Shown in pieces: positions 1-8,180 of a stretch of DNA of 20,943 nucleotides. Location: the IMG/VR virus record IMGVR_UViG_3300018481_000854, positions 1-20,943 of that record. The stretch is one strand, 5' to 3'. A model generated the notes under the pieces. It had not been told where the DNA came from and did not search any database. It saw only the letters and a program-made list of their open reading frames with translations. The position numbers and the translations under genes were made by a program. Position 1 is the stretch's first letter. The number at the start of each line of letters is the position of its first letter. This DNA is from a virus.

Positions 1-2
1 AC

Positions 3-1016
3 CAGATGGTCATCGACATGGAGGGGTCCGACGCTGGTACATCTGACTTCTACTCACAGTTCGAGGACGAGGCTCGAGCACTTCTTGAGGCGTATGGAGG
101 GACAGGTTTCGGAGGCTTGAACGGTGGGGTCACGACTCGGTTCAAGGAGTACAACTTCGATGTGGGCTCGAAGGACGATCCTCACGAGTCGTTCTGGGAC
201 GCGATCAACAGGCTTGCCGACGAGGTGAACTGGTCGTTCCTGATCGATGGGAATGACGTCTACTACGACTCTGAGACGACCTTGATCAAGCAGAAGCCCA
301 TCGCCGTGATTCGTCGGCAGGACGCGTCCGTGGTCGATTGGGACTACACGTGGGACGCGCGCCGCATCGCAACGGAGATGTCTCTCGAGCTCATTTGTAA
401 GCCGTGGGCCTTCCGCGCAGGGCAGGTCTTCCAGATGGAGAACTTCGGCCCCGCGTCACGAGGGTCAACGGCAGCGTTGCCAGGACGCTGGCTCATCTCG
501 CAGATCGAGCGTGATGAGTGGGAACTCACCTCACAGTTCACTCTCGTCCAACCTACACGCCCGAACCCGGAGCCTGCTCCTGAGGTCATCCAGCAACAGA
601 GTGGTGCAGGTGCTGGGTTCACAGGATCGATCAAGGGACTGACTCCCAAGCAAGTCATCGATCAGGTCGTCCTGCCGATCGCCAACGACTGTGGCATCGC
701 CCGTACCGTTGCCGAGAACGACGCTGCGAACGCATCTCACGGCGCGACTGTCTCAGGTGGCACGTCTGATCACCAGGGTCCCAGCAACGTGCGTTGGGCA
801 GCAGACATGTCCAACGGCACGAGCCCGACTCCTGAGATGGACAAGTTGTTCCGGGCTTTGTGCAAGGAGTTCGATATTCCAGGGTCGCTCGCTGGAGGCA
901 TTTTCAACGCAACCCACAGCGGGTTCCGGTTCCAGATCATTTACCGATGCAACCCTTGTGGCGGTGACCACACGAATCACGTCCACTTCGGCCTCGAGGT
1001 CACGTCCTCCGTATGA
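3..1016 (+). CDS. Baseplate hub / tail protein with C-terminal M15-like peptidase domain (5' end probably cut)
   Basis: The frame is open to the window edge, so the N-terminus is probably missing; the first ATG is at position 6, and residues are numbered from it. Residues 1-190 look like a late-control-D/gp27-type hub protein: beta-rich, with ESFWDAINRLADEVNW (61-76) and a WLISQIE...FTLVQP segment typical of these proteins. A Gln/Pro-rich linker near 185-205 leads to a C-terminal domain with H256 and D267 (SDHQGP...AADM) and an HVHFG pair (H325, H327). That arrangement matches zinc M15-like DD-peptidase folds. The likely role is to form the tail-tip hub and cleave cell-wall peptide cross-links during DNA injection. 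The next gene starts inside its stop region and is a spike-like protein, which fits hub-spike order. The family assignment is from motifs; the peptidase activity is inferred. Confidence 0.7.
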   Translation, partial: QMVIDMEGSDAGTSDFYSQFEDEARALLEAYGGTGFGGLNGGVTTRFKEYNFDVGSKDDPHESFWDAINRLADEVNWSFLIDGNDVYYDSETTLIKQKPIAVIRRQDASVVDWDYTWDARRIATEMSLELICKPWAFRAGQVFQMENFGPASRGSTAALPGRWLISQIERDEWELTSQFTLVQPTRPNPEPAPEVIQQQSGAGAGFTGSIKGLTPKQVIDQVVLPIANDCGIARTVAENDAANASHGATVSGGTSDHQGPSNVRWAADMSNGTSPTPEMDKLFRALCKEFDIPGSLAGGIFNATHSGFRFQIIYRCNPCGGDHTNHVHFGLEVTSSV

Positions 1017-2305
1017 CGATCTCAGACCTCACTGGTGGCCCGAGCAGAACCTCGCGGGATCCCGTTGCGCGGGCGAAGGTCGTGCGCGCTCCCTCTGGGC
1101 CCAACATGCCCATGACCGTTACCCTCCTGAACTACAGCAACAGGTTCGGGTATGACGTGGAGCCTGATCATTGGATTCCGAAGGGCATCACGCTTCCTGA
1201 GGTCAACGATATGGCGCTCGTCCTGTTCGATGACTATGGAGACATCTGGGTCGTCGGATGGGAGGGTTATTTCGCCCTCTTCGATCAGGACACCCTTGAC
1301 GCACTCCAGGGTACGATCGGGACCCCGAGCAACCTTAACAGGTTCGTCACCGACGAGGACCCGAGGATGGAGGACGCGCGTACGCCGACCGCGCATACGC
1401 ACCCCATCGCTGAGATCGTAGGTACAGCGCTTGGCACAGGCGAGATCCCTTTGTGGAACGGTACCTCCTGGGAGGCAGCAGACCTCGAGGAAGAGTTCGC
1501 TTCTGTGCACTCGGAGACGATCACGGGCGACGCGGTCGAGACGGAGTGGACGATCAATCACAACCTTGGGACGGACGACGTGTTCGTCTTGGTGCGTGAG
1601 GACTTCGGTGACTACGAGCACGTCAACGTTGCCACGCGTGCCTTGACCGGAGGATCGACTGTTGTTCTCGAGACGTTGCCGCCACTTGGCAACGGCGACG
1701 AGTACGTGGTGACGGTCGCACGTGCGATCGGTGGCGCGACGGTGCCTGTCTCGACGCCTGCTGCTCATTCTTCCAGTCACGGGGTCGCAGGATCAGACCC
1801 CTTGCCTGATCGTTCCGTCCGAAGTCGCATGGTTCTTCTTGACGAGCAGCACATCGAAGGTCAGGACGAAAATTACTCAGGGAACATATCTGCGGCGGCG
1901 TGGACTTACTATGTAGACAGTAGTGACACGATCCCATTGAAACTCGAGTACACTGCTGAGGTCGATTGTTGGTGGGAGGTCACGTTCCAGGTAGGCATTG
2001 TGCAGAAGGTCGATGGTAACTACCATTACTCCTATGGGTTGGTGAAATTGGGCCCAACCAGTGATGGGTTCCCCGCGATCACAGGCCATGTTGCTCGGGT
2101 AGCAAATGACGCAGTTGGGCATGACCTTCAGACGCAACATGGTGGGGTTAATAACTTCGCTTCCCGCAAGGTCACGCGTCGATATCCAGTAGCAGCAGGT
2201 GACTTCAATGAACTGTGGTTTGTCGGGTCCGGGTCTGGGGGCACGTGGAACTACTACAAGGGTGGCGCGCACATGTGGGCCGAGGGTAAGGTGTACGCGC
2301 GATGA
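1013..2305 (+). CDS. Baseplate spike / minor tail protein with OB-like N-terminus and fibre domains
   Basis: A 430-residue protein whose ATGA start overlaps the hub gene. Residues about 15-90 look like the small OB fold of gpV/gp5-type baseplate spikes (GYDVEPDHWIPKG..., then DDYGDIWVVGWEG). Residues 112-136 carry the DEDPRMEDARTPTAHTHPI stretch often seen in phage tail fibres. Residues about 165-235 resemble another common fibre module (TINHNLGT...VFVLVREDFG). The C-terminal ~170 residues contain DCWWEVTF and end AEGKVYAR. They look like a divergent copy of the domain forming the next three genes (CFWEV/CFWRV motif, ending in a V-G-Y/H-T-F/Y-H pattern). It probably sits at the baseplate centre or rim. 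The exact position and receptor role are inferred. Confidence 0.65.
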   Translation: MTISDLTGGPSRTSRDPVARAKVVRAPSGPNMPMTVTLLNYSNRFGYDVEPDHWIPKGITLPEVNDMALVLFDDYGDIWVVGWEGYFALFDQDTLDALQGTIGTPSNLNRFVTDEDPRMEDARTPTAHTHPIAEIVGTALGTGEIPLWNGTSWEAADLEEEFASVHSETITGDAVETEWTINHNLGTDDVFVLVREDFGDYEHVNVATRALTGGSTVVLETLPPLGNGDEYVVTVARAIGGATVPVSTPAAHSSSHGVAGSDPLPDRSVRSRMVLLDEQHIEGQDENYSGNISAAAWTYYVDSSDTIPLKLEYTAEVDCWWEVTFQVGIVQKVDGNYHYSYGLVKLGPTSDGFPAITGHVARVANDAVGHDLQTQHGGVNNFASRKVTRRYPVAAGDFNELWFVGSGSGGTWNYYKGGAHMWAEGKVYAR

Positions 2306-2787
2306 CCCGGCTCGAGCATCCGATCCAGTACCTCACCGAGGATCAGTTGCACCAGCATCGTCGCTTCCCAAGCGCTGGGAGTGTCGTGAACTACAACAAC
2401 TTGAATGTCCCGGCCATCATGTATGGGTCCGACAGTGAGCTCGTCCAGTTGATCCTCACTCCTGTGGTGAATTGCTTCTGGGAGGTCGTCGCTCACTCGA
2501 CGTGGAACTCACCTGACGGCATCTGGTCGGCGATGCGTACGCAACTCGAGATCGATCCTGCAGACGTTGATGGGAAGACGTACGGTGCTCAACTTGGTGC
2601 CCATGTCCATGCCAGCGTACCTGGGTTCTGCCCAATCACGAACATCGAGGACTTCAAGTTGGAAGCGGGCACGGAGTACACCGTGTCACTCTACGCCTAT
2701 TACTCGCCTGGGTATAACCAAGGTCATTGGTCGGGTGGCGAGCATCTTGGCATCGAAGGGCACACGTACGCCCACGGGTGCTTCTGA
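2302..2787 (+). CDS. Small tail protein, CFW-motif paralogue 1
   Basis: A 161-residue protein starting in an ATGA overlap with the spike gene. No named family was recognised. It is clearly related to the next two genes: the N-terminus (MTRLEHPIQYLTEDQL) aligns with MPTRFASPPLYLDESQL of the third copy. The middle shares VNCFWEV...TW...DGIWSAMRTQLEIDPADVDG, and the end is IEGHTYAHGCF. Composition is aromatic- and Gly-rich without membrane segments, which suggests a beta-sandwich. The position between spike and gp25 genes argues for a virion or baseplate-associated protein, perhaps a receptor-binding or decoration subunit. Function is unproven. Confidence 0.6.
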   Translation: MTRLEHPIQYLTEDQLHQHRRFPSAGSVVNYNNLNVPAIMYGSDSELVQLILTPVVNCFWEVVAHSTWNSPDGIWSAMRTQLEIDPADVDGKTYGAQLGAHVHASVPGFCPITNIEDFKLEAGTEYTVSLYAYYSPGYNQGHWSGGEHLGIEGHTYAHGCF

Positions 2788-3311
2788 TGCCCACGCGCCA
2801 CTTGTCACCTCCTGAACTCGCTATGCTCGAACCTGGGCACTGGCGGCAACTGTACCGTCCAGCATCGGGAGGTCAATCGAACTACGGTGGGGGCGGTGGA
2901 GGAGCATCGATTTGGTCTGATTGTCCGTTCCAGTTGATTGGGTCGGGATCCGGGTATGTGTCGATCTCGGTACAACCTCTTCTGAACTGCTTCTGGCGCA
3001 TCGATCATCAGTCGATTTGGCGTGCAGTCGGCGCGGCGTGGCTCAGGGGCGTTGTACAGATCATCCTTGATCCGCCAGACGTCGAAGGAAGAGCAACAGG
3101 CAGGAAAATCGACTTCCAGGCTCATGCCAGTATCAACGGGTACACACCTGCAGTAGGGGAGGACACGTTCAAACTGCTGGCAGGACAGTGGTACACGGCA
3201 AGGCTCTACTGTGTCTACATCGACCAGTTGATCAACGGATTCGTCCACTACACAGGCGCGCCGTATCTTCGAGTTGAGGGGCACACGTTCGGGCATGGGA
3301 GTTTCAAGTAA
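2787..3311 (+). CDS. Small tail protein, CFW-motif paralogue 2
   Basis: A 174-residue protein. The ATG at 2787 is chosen over an upstream in-frame start at 2727 because it overlaps the previous stop (TGATG) and gives MPTRHLSPPEL, matching the start of the next paralogue (MPTRFASPPLY). Shared features are LLNCFWRIDHQSIW, ILDPPDVEG and the ending VEGHTFGHGSFK. A distinctive Gly run (YGGGGGGAS) near residue 35 may be a flexible loop. It contains no membrane segment or known catalytic motif. It probably arose by tandem duplication with its neighbours and forms part of the same tail substructure; the role is inferred from position only. Confidence 0.6.
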   Translation: MPTRHLSPPELAMLEPGHWRQLYRPASGGQSNYGGGGGGASIWSDCPFQLIGSGSGYVSISVQPLLNCFWRIDHQSIWRAVGAAWLRGVVQIILDPPDVEGRATGRKIDFQAHASINGYTPAVGEDTFKLLAGQWYTARLYCVYIDQLINGFVHYTGAPYLRVEGHTFGHGSFK

Positions 3312-3796
3312 TGCCAACTCGATTCGCCTCACCACCGTTGTACCTTGACGAGTCGCAACTCGTCCAGGAGAAGCTTGGTGACACAGAAGGGTTCACCGTT
3401 TACTTGGATTCTGGAGCAAAATTCCAGGATGGGTTCGGTGGGTACATGGAGATTGAGTTCACTCCTTTGGTTCGCTGCTTCTGGCGTGTCAAGGGGCAGG
3501 CCTTCTGGCAGTACGTCAATGGAAGTTGGTCAGCACCTCGAACTCGTTTGGTGCTTGATCCTCCTGACCTGTCAGGCGATTACCTCGTCGGTGACCTCGA
3601 CACCCAACTCCACAGCGACGAGATGGATGCGCGGGGTGTCGTGATGGCAGGATGTTTCGCTTTGGAAGCGGAGGAAACTTACAACCTCTCGCTGAGATTT
3701 ATTAATGGGGGCCCCGCAGGCGAATCTGCGACTTACTACGTCCATCCCTTCCATTCGTACGTTCGCGGGTACACCTTCGGACATGGAGCGTTATAG
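3311..3796 (+). CDS. Small tail protein, CFW-motif paralogue 3
   Basis: A 161-residue protein with a TAATG junction to the previous gene. It contains LVRCFWRVKGQAFW, a GSWSAPRTRLVLDPPDLSG stretch, and ends VRGYTFGHGAL, so it is the third tandem member of the family. The middle (SWSAPRTRLVLDPPD) is closest to copy 1 (IWSAMRTQLEIDPAD), while the N-terminus is closest to copy 2. The mixture suggests old duplication with later divergence or recombination between copies. No known domain was recognised. It is followed after five bases by the gp25-like baseplate gene. Confidence 0.6.
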   Translation: MPTRFASPPLYLDESQLVQEKLGDTEGFTVYLDSGAKFQDGFGGYMEIEFTPLVRCFWRVKGQAFWQYVNGSWSAPRTRLVLDPPDLSGDYLVGDLDTQLHSDEMDARGVVMAGCFALEAEETYNLSLRFINGGPAGESATYYVHPFHSYVRGYTFGHGAL

Positions 3797-3801
3797 ACGA
3801 G

Positions 3802-4140
3802 ATGCTGAATCCAGAGAACCCACACTTCAAGTTCCCTTTCACTTTGAACGCGGAAGGACGGATTAACCAGATCGAACAGGACACGATCGAACACGTGCAA
3901 TCCTGCGAGGAAGTCATCGTCAGGTGCCCACTTGGGTTCAGAGATGACAGACCTGAGTTCGGGTGGCCGTGGCCCGAGTTCGCCAATATACCAATTGATC
4001 CTCAGGCCCTCGAGGACGCACTCGCTACGTTTGAACCACGAGGCCGCGCCAACGCAGTCGAGTGGGCAGAAGCAGCGAACGCTGCAGTCAGGAATATCTC
4101 AGTGGACGTGGAGGTGATGGAGGACCATGGCGAACGGTGA
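3802..4140 (+). CDS. Baseplate wedge protein, gp25/gpW family
   Basis: A 112-residue protein of usual length for the T4 gp25 / P2 gpW baseplate family. Visible family traits are NPHFKFPFTLNAEGRINQIEQDTIEHVQSC near the N-terminus, then EEVIVRCPLGFRDDRPEFGWPWPEF, and a C-terminal helix with VEWAEAANAAVRNI. In contractile tails this protein joins the baseplate wedge to the sheath initiation site and is lysozyme-like only in name. The next gene starts 14 bases before its stop and is baseplate J, its usual partner. Confident by motif and context. Confidence 0.85.
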   Translation: MLNPENPHFKFPFTLNAEGRINQIEQDTIEHVQSCEEVIVRCPLGFRDDRPEFGWPWPEFANIPIDPQALEDALATFEPRGRANAVEWAEAANAAVRNISVDVEVMEDHGER

Positions 4141-5257
4141 TTACTTCGTTGACCTGGAGATCGAAACCTCCGGGCAACAGTTGGCCGACGATGCAGTTGA
4201 GGCCCTGCAGTCGGTGTGGCCTGCCTGGGAGCCCAACGATGGTGACCTCGAGGTCATCCAGATCGAGACGCTTGCTCCTATGGCAGAGAACGCTGCTGAG
4301 GTCGCAGCGCTCGTGCCTCCAGCGGTCTTCCGGGAGTACGGCACGAAGTTGATCGGCAGGCCCTATGGCCCAGGAGCTCCTGCGACAACCACGGTCACGT
4401 TCACCTTCATGGATGACACGGGATACGTGATCCCTCAGTTCACTGAACTCGACATTGACGGGTTCGCGTTCACCACGGACGTCGAGGTCGTCGTGCCCGT
4501 CGGATCAACTGCCGTCTCTGGCATTGCTGTTTCGGCAAATGAACTGACAGAGGAAGCGAACGGCCTCGCTGGAGACAACGTGTCCGTCTTGTCAGGCCTC
4601 GCCGGCATCGAAGACATAACGGTCGACGTGATCACGGCGAATGGCGAGAACCCGGAGACAGACGAGGATTACCAGAACAACCTGTCTCGAGACCTCCTCC
4701 TCCAGGCGAAAACACTTGTCACCACTCGGGACTTCGAGTTATGGGCTACTGCTGCCGCAGGAGTTGCGCGTGCGCATGCTGCTCACGATGGAGACCGAGC
4801 AGTCGAGGTCGTCATGGTCGACGCTGCCGGCCAACCCGTCACCCAGGCAGTGAAGGACGCGCTCGCTGCTGACTTCGATCAGTACCGTCTCGTCAACACC
4901 GTGGTCACTTTGTCAGACCCGACCTACACGACGATTGACGTGACTTACAACGTCAAGGTCCTTCCCGGGTACGAACCCGTTGCCATGGAGGCTCAGATCG
5001 ATGCCAAGTTGATCGAACTCCTGTCACCCACTGAGTGGGGGAAATATCCTGGCGGGTCTCACGAGTCCTGGATCAACGAACCGCTTGTCCGTGAGCACAT
5101 GCTCATTGACGAGATCGGAAACGTCGAAGGTGTCCAGTACGTCATCTCTGTCTCGATCACAGGCTCGGCAGGATCTGCATCTGGGTCTGACTGGACGATG
5201 GCAACGCCTTACCCGCTGCCGGTACCTGGCACGATGACTGGCACGATCACAGTATGA
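4127..5257 (+). CDS. Baseplate J-like protein
   Basis: A 376-residue protein of the Baseplate_J family (P2 gpJ, T4 gp6-like), a wedge component that forms the baseplate ring. The N-terminus includes a helical LADDAVEALQSVWPAWEPNDGDL segment and FREYGTKLIGRPYGPGAPA. A beta-rich middle follows (TTVTFTFMDDTGYVIPQFTEL). The diagnostic region is ANGENPETDEDYQNNLSRDLLL and VTTRDFELWA, followed by repeated DVTYNVKVLPG-type strands. It lies directly between gp25-like and tail protein I-like genes, the standard order, and its stop overlaps the next start (ATGA). Length and order fit well. Confidence 0.88.
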   Translation: MANGDYFVDLEIETSGQQLADDAVEALQSVWPAWEPNDGDLEVIQIETLAPMAENAAEVAALVPPAVFREYGTKLIGRPYGPGAPATTTVTFTFMDDTGYVIPQFTELDIDGFAFTTDVEVVVPVGSTAVSGIAVSANELTEEANGLAGDNVSVLSGLAGIEDITVDVITANGENPETDEDYQNNLSRDLLLQAKTLVTTRDFELWATAAAGVARAHAAHDGDRAVEVVMVDAAGQPVTQAVKDALAADFDQYRLVNTVVTLSDPTYTTIDVTYNVKVLPGYEPVAMEAQIDAKLIELLSPTEWGKYPGGSHESWINEPLVREHMLIDEIGNVEGVQYVISVSITGSAGSASGSDWTMATPYPLPVPGTMTGTITV

Positions 5258-6528
5258 GCCTCGAGTTCCAAGATCAGTTCAACCTTGCCGAAGCAGGCGA
5301 GGCGATCTGGGGACCGAAGCAGACAGCCCCTGACAGACTCACCTATGTCACATCGCCTGTCTTCGGTGACCGCGATCGTGCGATGCGCAATAGGCTCCTG
5401 CCTGGGGACATCGACCCGGCAACAGGAGACGCTCGCTCCGAGTTGTCTGGCATCATGCACGCGATCGAGGGTCGAGAGCGTTGGTTCCGCTTCCCGACGT
5501 TGATCGAGGAATGGACGTCCCTTGACGAGTGGGCACTGATCTGGCAGCAGCACATGGGTGCTGGCGAGCCGTCTATCGCCATGTACATGCGCCAATCTGC
5601 ACTCGGGTTCCGTCTGGCGGATGAGCAGGACAACGTGAACTACTGGGTCTCGGATGAGATCCTCATGGGTGACTGGTACGACCTCGTTGTGGGCGTCCTG
5701 TTCTCCACTGATCCCGAGGTCGGGTGGATCGAGGTCTGGCTCGATGGTGAGCAGCAGACCCTCGAGAATGGCGAGACCCGGATGTACGGCCAGACGGCCC
5801 GGGATTACGAATTCCAGAACTATGACAAGTTGGGCCTGTACACGGAGCCTCTCGACCCTGCTGACGAGCGTGTGGTGCTACACGGGATGTACCTTGTGGG
5901 CGAGACACGCCCAGATGTCATGGGTGGGATCCCGGACACGAACATCGGCTTCAATTTGGTCGAGCAACATGAGCCTTGGATCACTCCTGACCTTCAGACG
6001 TACCTCATGGCGATTGGGAGCATGTTCTGGGAGGTCGAACTCTACTCCGAAGACACGGAGGAGTTCGAGGGGTGGACGATCCTCCTGGACGTCGACCGCG
6101 CACCAGAAGAGGCGCTTCCGTACCTTGCTCAGTACGTCGGTGAACGCATCCCGGACAACATCTCTGAAGCAGCGAAGCGAGAGTGGATTGAGGACGCACC
6201 GAACCAACAGCGTGGCACCCTTGGGTCGATCGTCGCAGCGGCTCGCCGTTACCTCATAGGTGAGCGTCTCGTCACCGTGATCGAACGTGATGGTGGTGTG
6301 GACAAGCTTTCCGTTGTTACCTACACTGAGCAGACGCCTGATTCAGGCCTCGTTGCCGCTGAGCTCGAGACAGTGGTACCGGCAGACATCACACTCACCT
6401 ACACGGTGACGCCTGGCCAGACATGGACGCAGCTTGACTCGATCAAGGTCGATTGGGCTGAGGTCATAGCAGATTATGGTTCCTGGGCAGACGTTACCGC
6501 TGATACACCTGAGGGCACGTATGGGTAA
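5254..6528 (+). CDS. Tail protein I homologue fused to an N-terminal polysaccharide-lyase-like domain
   Basis: A 424-residue protein. Residues about 235-345 match P2 gpI-type tail proteins, with helices around WITPDLQTYLMAIGSMFWEVE, PYLAQYVGERIP, and REWIEDAPNQQRGTLGSIVAAARRYL. The N-terminal ~225 residues look like a concanavalin-type fold of the Polysacc_lyase group: GDARSEL (59-64), a WYDLVVGVLFSTDPEVGWIEVWLDGE block (141-166) and YDKLGLYTEP (190-199). In that family the blocks are the conserved R-x-E strand, the 'W-G-x-x-E-V-W-x-N-G' strand and the K-x-G-x-Y strand. The C-terminal ~70 residues are beta-rich (DITLTYTVTPGQTW). Tail protein I completes the baseplate wedge. The extra domain could bind or cleave surface polysaccharide at the baseplate rim. 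Catalysis is inferred. Confidence 0.7.
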   Translation: MSLEFQDQFNLAEAGEAIWGPKQTAPDRLTYVTSPVFGDRDRAMRNRLLPGDIDPATGDARSELSGIMHAIEGRERWFRFPTLIEEWTSLDEWALIWQQHMGAGEPSIAMYMRQSALGFRLADEQDNVNYWVSDEILMGDWYDLVVGVLFSTDPEVGWIEVWLDGEQQTLENGETRMYGQTARDYEFQNYDKLGLYTEPLDPADERVVLHGMYLVGETRPDVMGGIPDTNIGFNLVEQHEPWITPDLQTYLMAIGSMFWEVELYSEDTEEFEGWTILLDVDRAPEEALPYLAQYVGERIPDNISEAAKREWIEDAPNQQRGTLGSIVAAARRYLIGERLVTVIERDGGVDKLSVVTYTEQTPDSGLVAAELETVVPADITLTYTVTPGQTWTQLDSIKVDWAEVIADYGSWADVTADTPEGTYG

Positions 6529-6712
6529 TCCAGCGGGCATCCAGCAGGTCCGGGACGACATGAATAGGCTGCGTGGGCGCCTGTTCGGGCTGGTCGAGGC
6601 AACGGGGATGCCTACCAAACAGGAGGATGCCTTCAAGTCCCTCATCCGTCAAGTCACGTACGATGCGCAACGCGATCTCGAGCAGACGATGCGCGAAAAC
6701 GGAAGGTCATAG
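6521..6712 (+). CDS. Small protein of unknown function in the tail module
   Basis: A 63-residue protein starting with an ATG that overlaps the previous stop by eight bases (ATGGGTAA). An in-frame start at 6476 also exists but would lie deep inside the upstream gene. It is hydrophilic and mostly helical, with a RDDMNRLRGRLFGLVEATG stretch and a C-terminal YDAQRDLEQTMRENG helix. No membrane segment or known domain was recognised. It is followed immediately by the collar-type fibre gene (TAGATG). It may be a small fibre-attachment or chaperone protein, but this rests only on location. Confidence 0.55.
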   Translation: MGNPAGIQQVRDDMNRLRGRLFGLVEATGMPTKQEDAFKSLIRQVTYDAQRDLEQTMRENGRS

Positions 6713-7741
6713 ATGCCGACAACTACACGCCTGTCGCTTCCCTATCCAGGAGGAGGCGACTCACCAGACGGTCCTGCCCAGATAGGAGCATTGGCTCAGG
6801 CCCTCGACAACGCTGCCATTGATCTGGCGGAGGGGACATTCGCAGCGCGTCCTGCGGCAAGCATCCGAGGTCGGTATTACTATGCCACAGATGTAGGCGT
6901 CCTATACCGCGACCGTGGATCTTCGTGGATGCCTGTCACGCTCGAGGATGGCCAGATCGTCAACGCGAAGGTCGCTGCGAACGCGGCCATCGCTGAGTCG
7001 AAACTCGCACTCGCGTCTGACGCTGCTGCTGGCACCGCGTCACGACGTACGCTTGGGACAGGTGCGACTCAGGCCACTGCCGGTAATGATTCTCGCTTGT
7101 CCGATCAGAGGACACCGAGTGACGGCAGTGTGACGCTTGCGAAACTGGCGACGGCGATCGCAAACGCAATCGTTAAGCCTGGGACCGTATTCGACTTTGC
7201 CGGTGCGACGCTGCCGGATGGGTACCTTCTGTGCGACGGGTCTGCCGTGTCTCGAGACACGTACGCAGACCTCTTCGCTGCCATCGGGATCACTCATGGG
7301 TCAGGAGACGGGTCCACGACGTTCAATCTGCCCGACGCTCGTGGGCGAGTAACCGTAGGGAAGGGGACGCACGCGGAAGTCGACACTCTGGGCGAGAGTG
7401 ACGGGCTCGCTGTGGGCTCGCGACGCCTGAAGCACACGCACACGATCGCAGCAGAAGCGCCTGCGACCGATATGGTCGCTACAAGTACAGATGCTCAGGG
7501 GTACCACGGACACACTGCCTACACGAGCGATGGGTCCAACTCAACCACGTGGAATGGCACATCGGGTGTCGCCAGTGCTGCGTCTATCAAGCACACACAC
7601 GGAGTTGGAGTCGAACCGAGTGGGTCTCACGCACATTACGTTTACCCTCATGCCCACTATGTGAACTCACACTCGCACGGTGGTGCATCTGGGCCCGAAG
7701 GACCTGCCCATATCGTGTTCAACAAGATGATCAAGGTGTAG
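6713..7741 (+). CDS. Tail fibre / receptor-binding protein with phage tail collar domain
   Basis: A 342-residue protein. The N-terminus (LPYPGGGDSPDGPAQIGALAQALD) is a common virion-attachment start in fibre proteins. Residues 82-150 form repeated helical/beta linker units with VNAKVAANAAIAESKLA. Residues 157-216 are a clear tail collar domain: GTVFDFAGATLPDGYLLCDGSAVSRDTYADLFAAIG, then FNLPDARGRVTVGKG. The C-terminal third is His-rich with six HxH motifs (241/243, 265/267, 294/296, 306/308, 313/315, 320/322), like the metal-binding tips of T4 gp12 and gp37. It probably forms a trimeric short fibre that binds the host surface. The collar assignment is confident; metal binding is inferred. Confidence 0.85.
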   Translation: MPTTTRLSLPYPGGGDSPDGPAQIGALAQALDNAAIDLAEGTFAARPAASIRGRYYYATDVGVLYRDRGSSWMPVTLEDGQIVNAKVAANAAIAESKLALASDAAAGTASRRTLGTGATQATAGNDSRLSDQRTPSDGSVTLAKLATAIANAIVKPGTVFDFAGATLPDGYLLCDGSAVSRDTYADLFAAIGITHGSGDGSTTFNLPDARGRVTVGKGTHAEVDTLGESDGLAVGSRRLKHTHTIAAEAPATDMVATSTDAQGYHGHTAYTSDGSNSTTWNGTSGVASAASIKHTHGVGVEPSGSHAHYVYPHAHYVNSHSHGGASGPEGPAHIVFNKMIKV

Positions 7742-7748
7742 GTGACAC

Positions 7749-8180
7749 ATGCTGGCAGCAGAAGAACTCAAGGCAAGTATCGAGCAACATCTGGCACGGA
7801 AGAACTATTCCGTCGAAGCAAATGTGCTGGACTCGCCTCCTCCGGGATACGACGCATGGTCTCGAGTGTCCTTCAAGAAGCGTGGTGCTGAAGTCGGGTG
7901 GGCTTTGCTTCTCTTCAGGTCTGACGACACAATTGTCTTCGACCATTTGCGAATGACTGAAGCGGAGCAGAAGAAGGGGATGTACAAACATCTCGCCAAA
8001 ACCTTCCCTGAGTTTGCGCGTGAACACGGCTACACGCATCTCGAGACAACCACACCAGAAGATCACTTCGGGTACCAGATTCATCTCAAGGCTGGGTGGT
8101 ACGTCACCGATAACGAGAACGTCCTTCGTGCGACAACGCATGAAGGATGTCCGCTGGAGAAGTACGCCGCCGGCAAATGA
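7749..8180 (+). CDS. GNAT-like acetyltransferase fold protein
   Basis: A 143-residue protein with an AGGTG Shine-Dalgarno sequence five bases before its ATG. The layout is GNAT-like: a beta strand GWALLLFRSDDTIVFDHLRM (50-69), a helix start KKGMYKHLAKTFPEFAREHG (75-94) in the place of the acetyl-CoA-binding R/Q-x-x-G-x-G/A loop, then YTHLETTT and HFGYQIHLKAGW, typical of the GNAT motif B region. The CoA loop is degenerate, since QKKGMY lacks the second Gly. It could acetylate a fibre protein, assist fibre assembly, or act on the host. The family call is moderate and the substrate unknown. Confidence 0.5.
   Translation: MLAAEELKASIEQHLARKNYSVEANVLDSPPPGYDAWSRVSFKKRGAEVGWALLLFRSDDTIVFDHLRMTEAEQKKGMYKHLAKTFPEFAREHGYTHLETTTPEDHFGYQIHLKAGWYVTDNENVLRATTHEGCPLEKYAAGK

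Noticed and set aside
1022-1780. Long reverse-strand ORF (252 codons) antisense to the spike gene
   Set aside because: Low-complexity Arg/Val-rich translation with no recognisable domain; the plus-strand gene explains the region and its overlaps.
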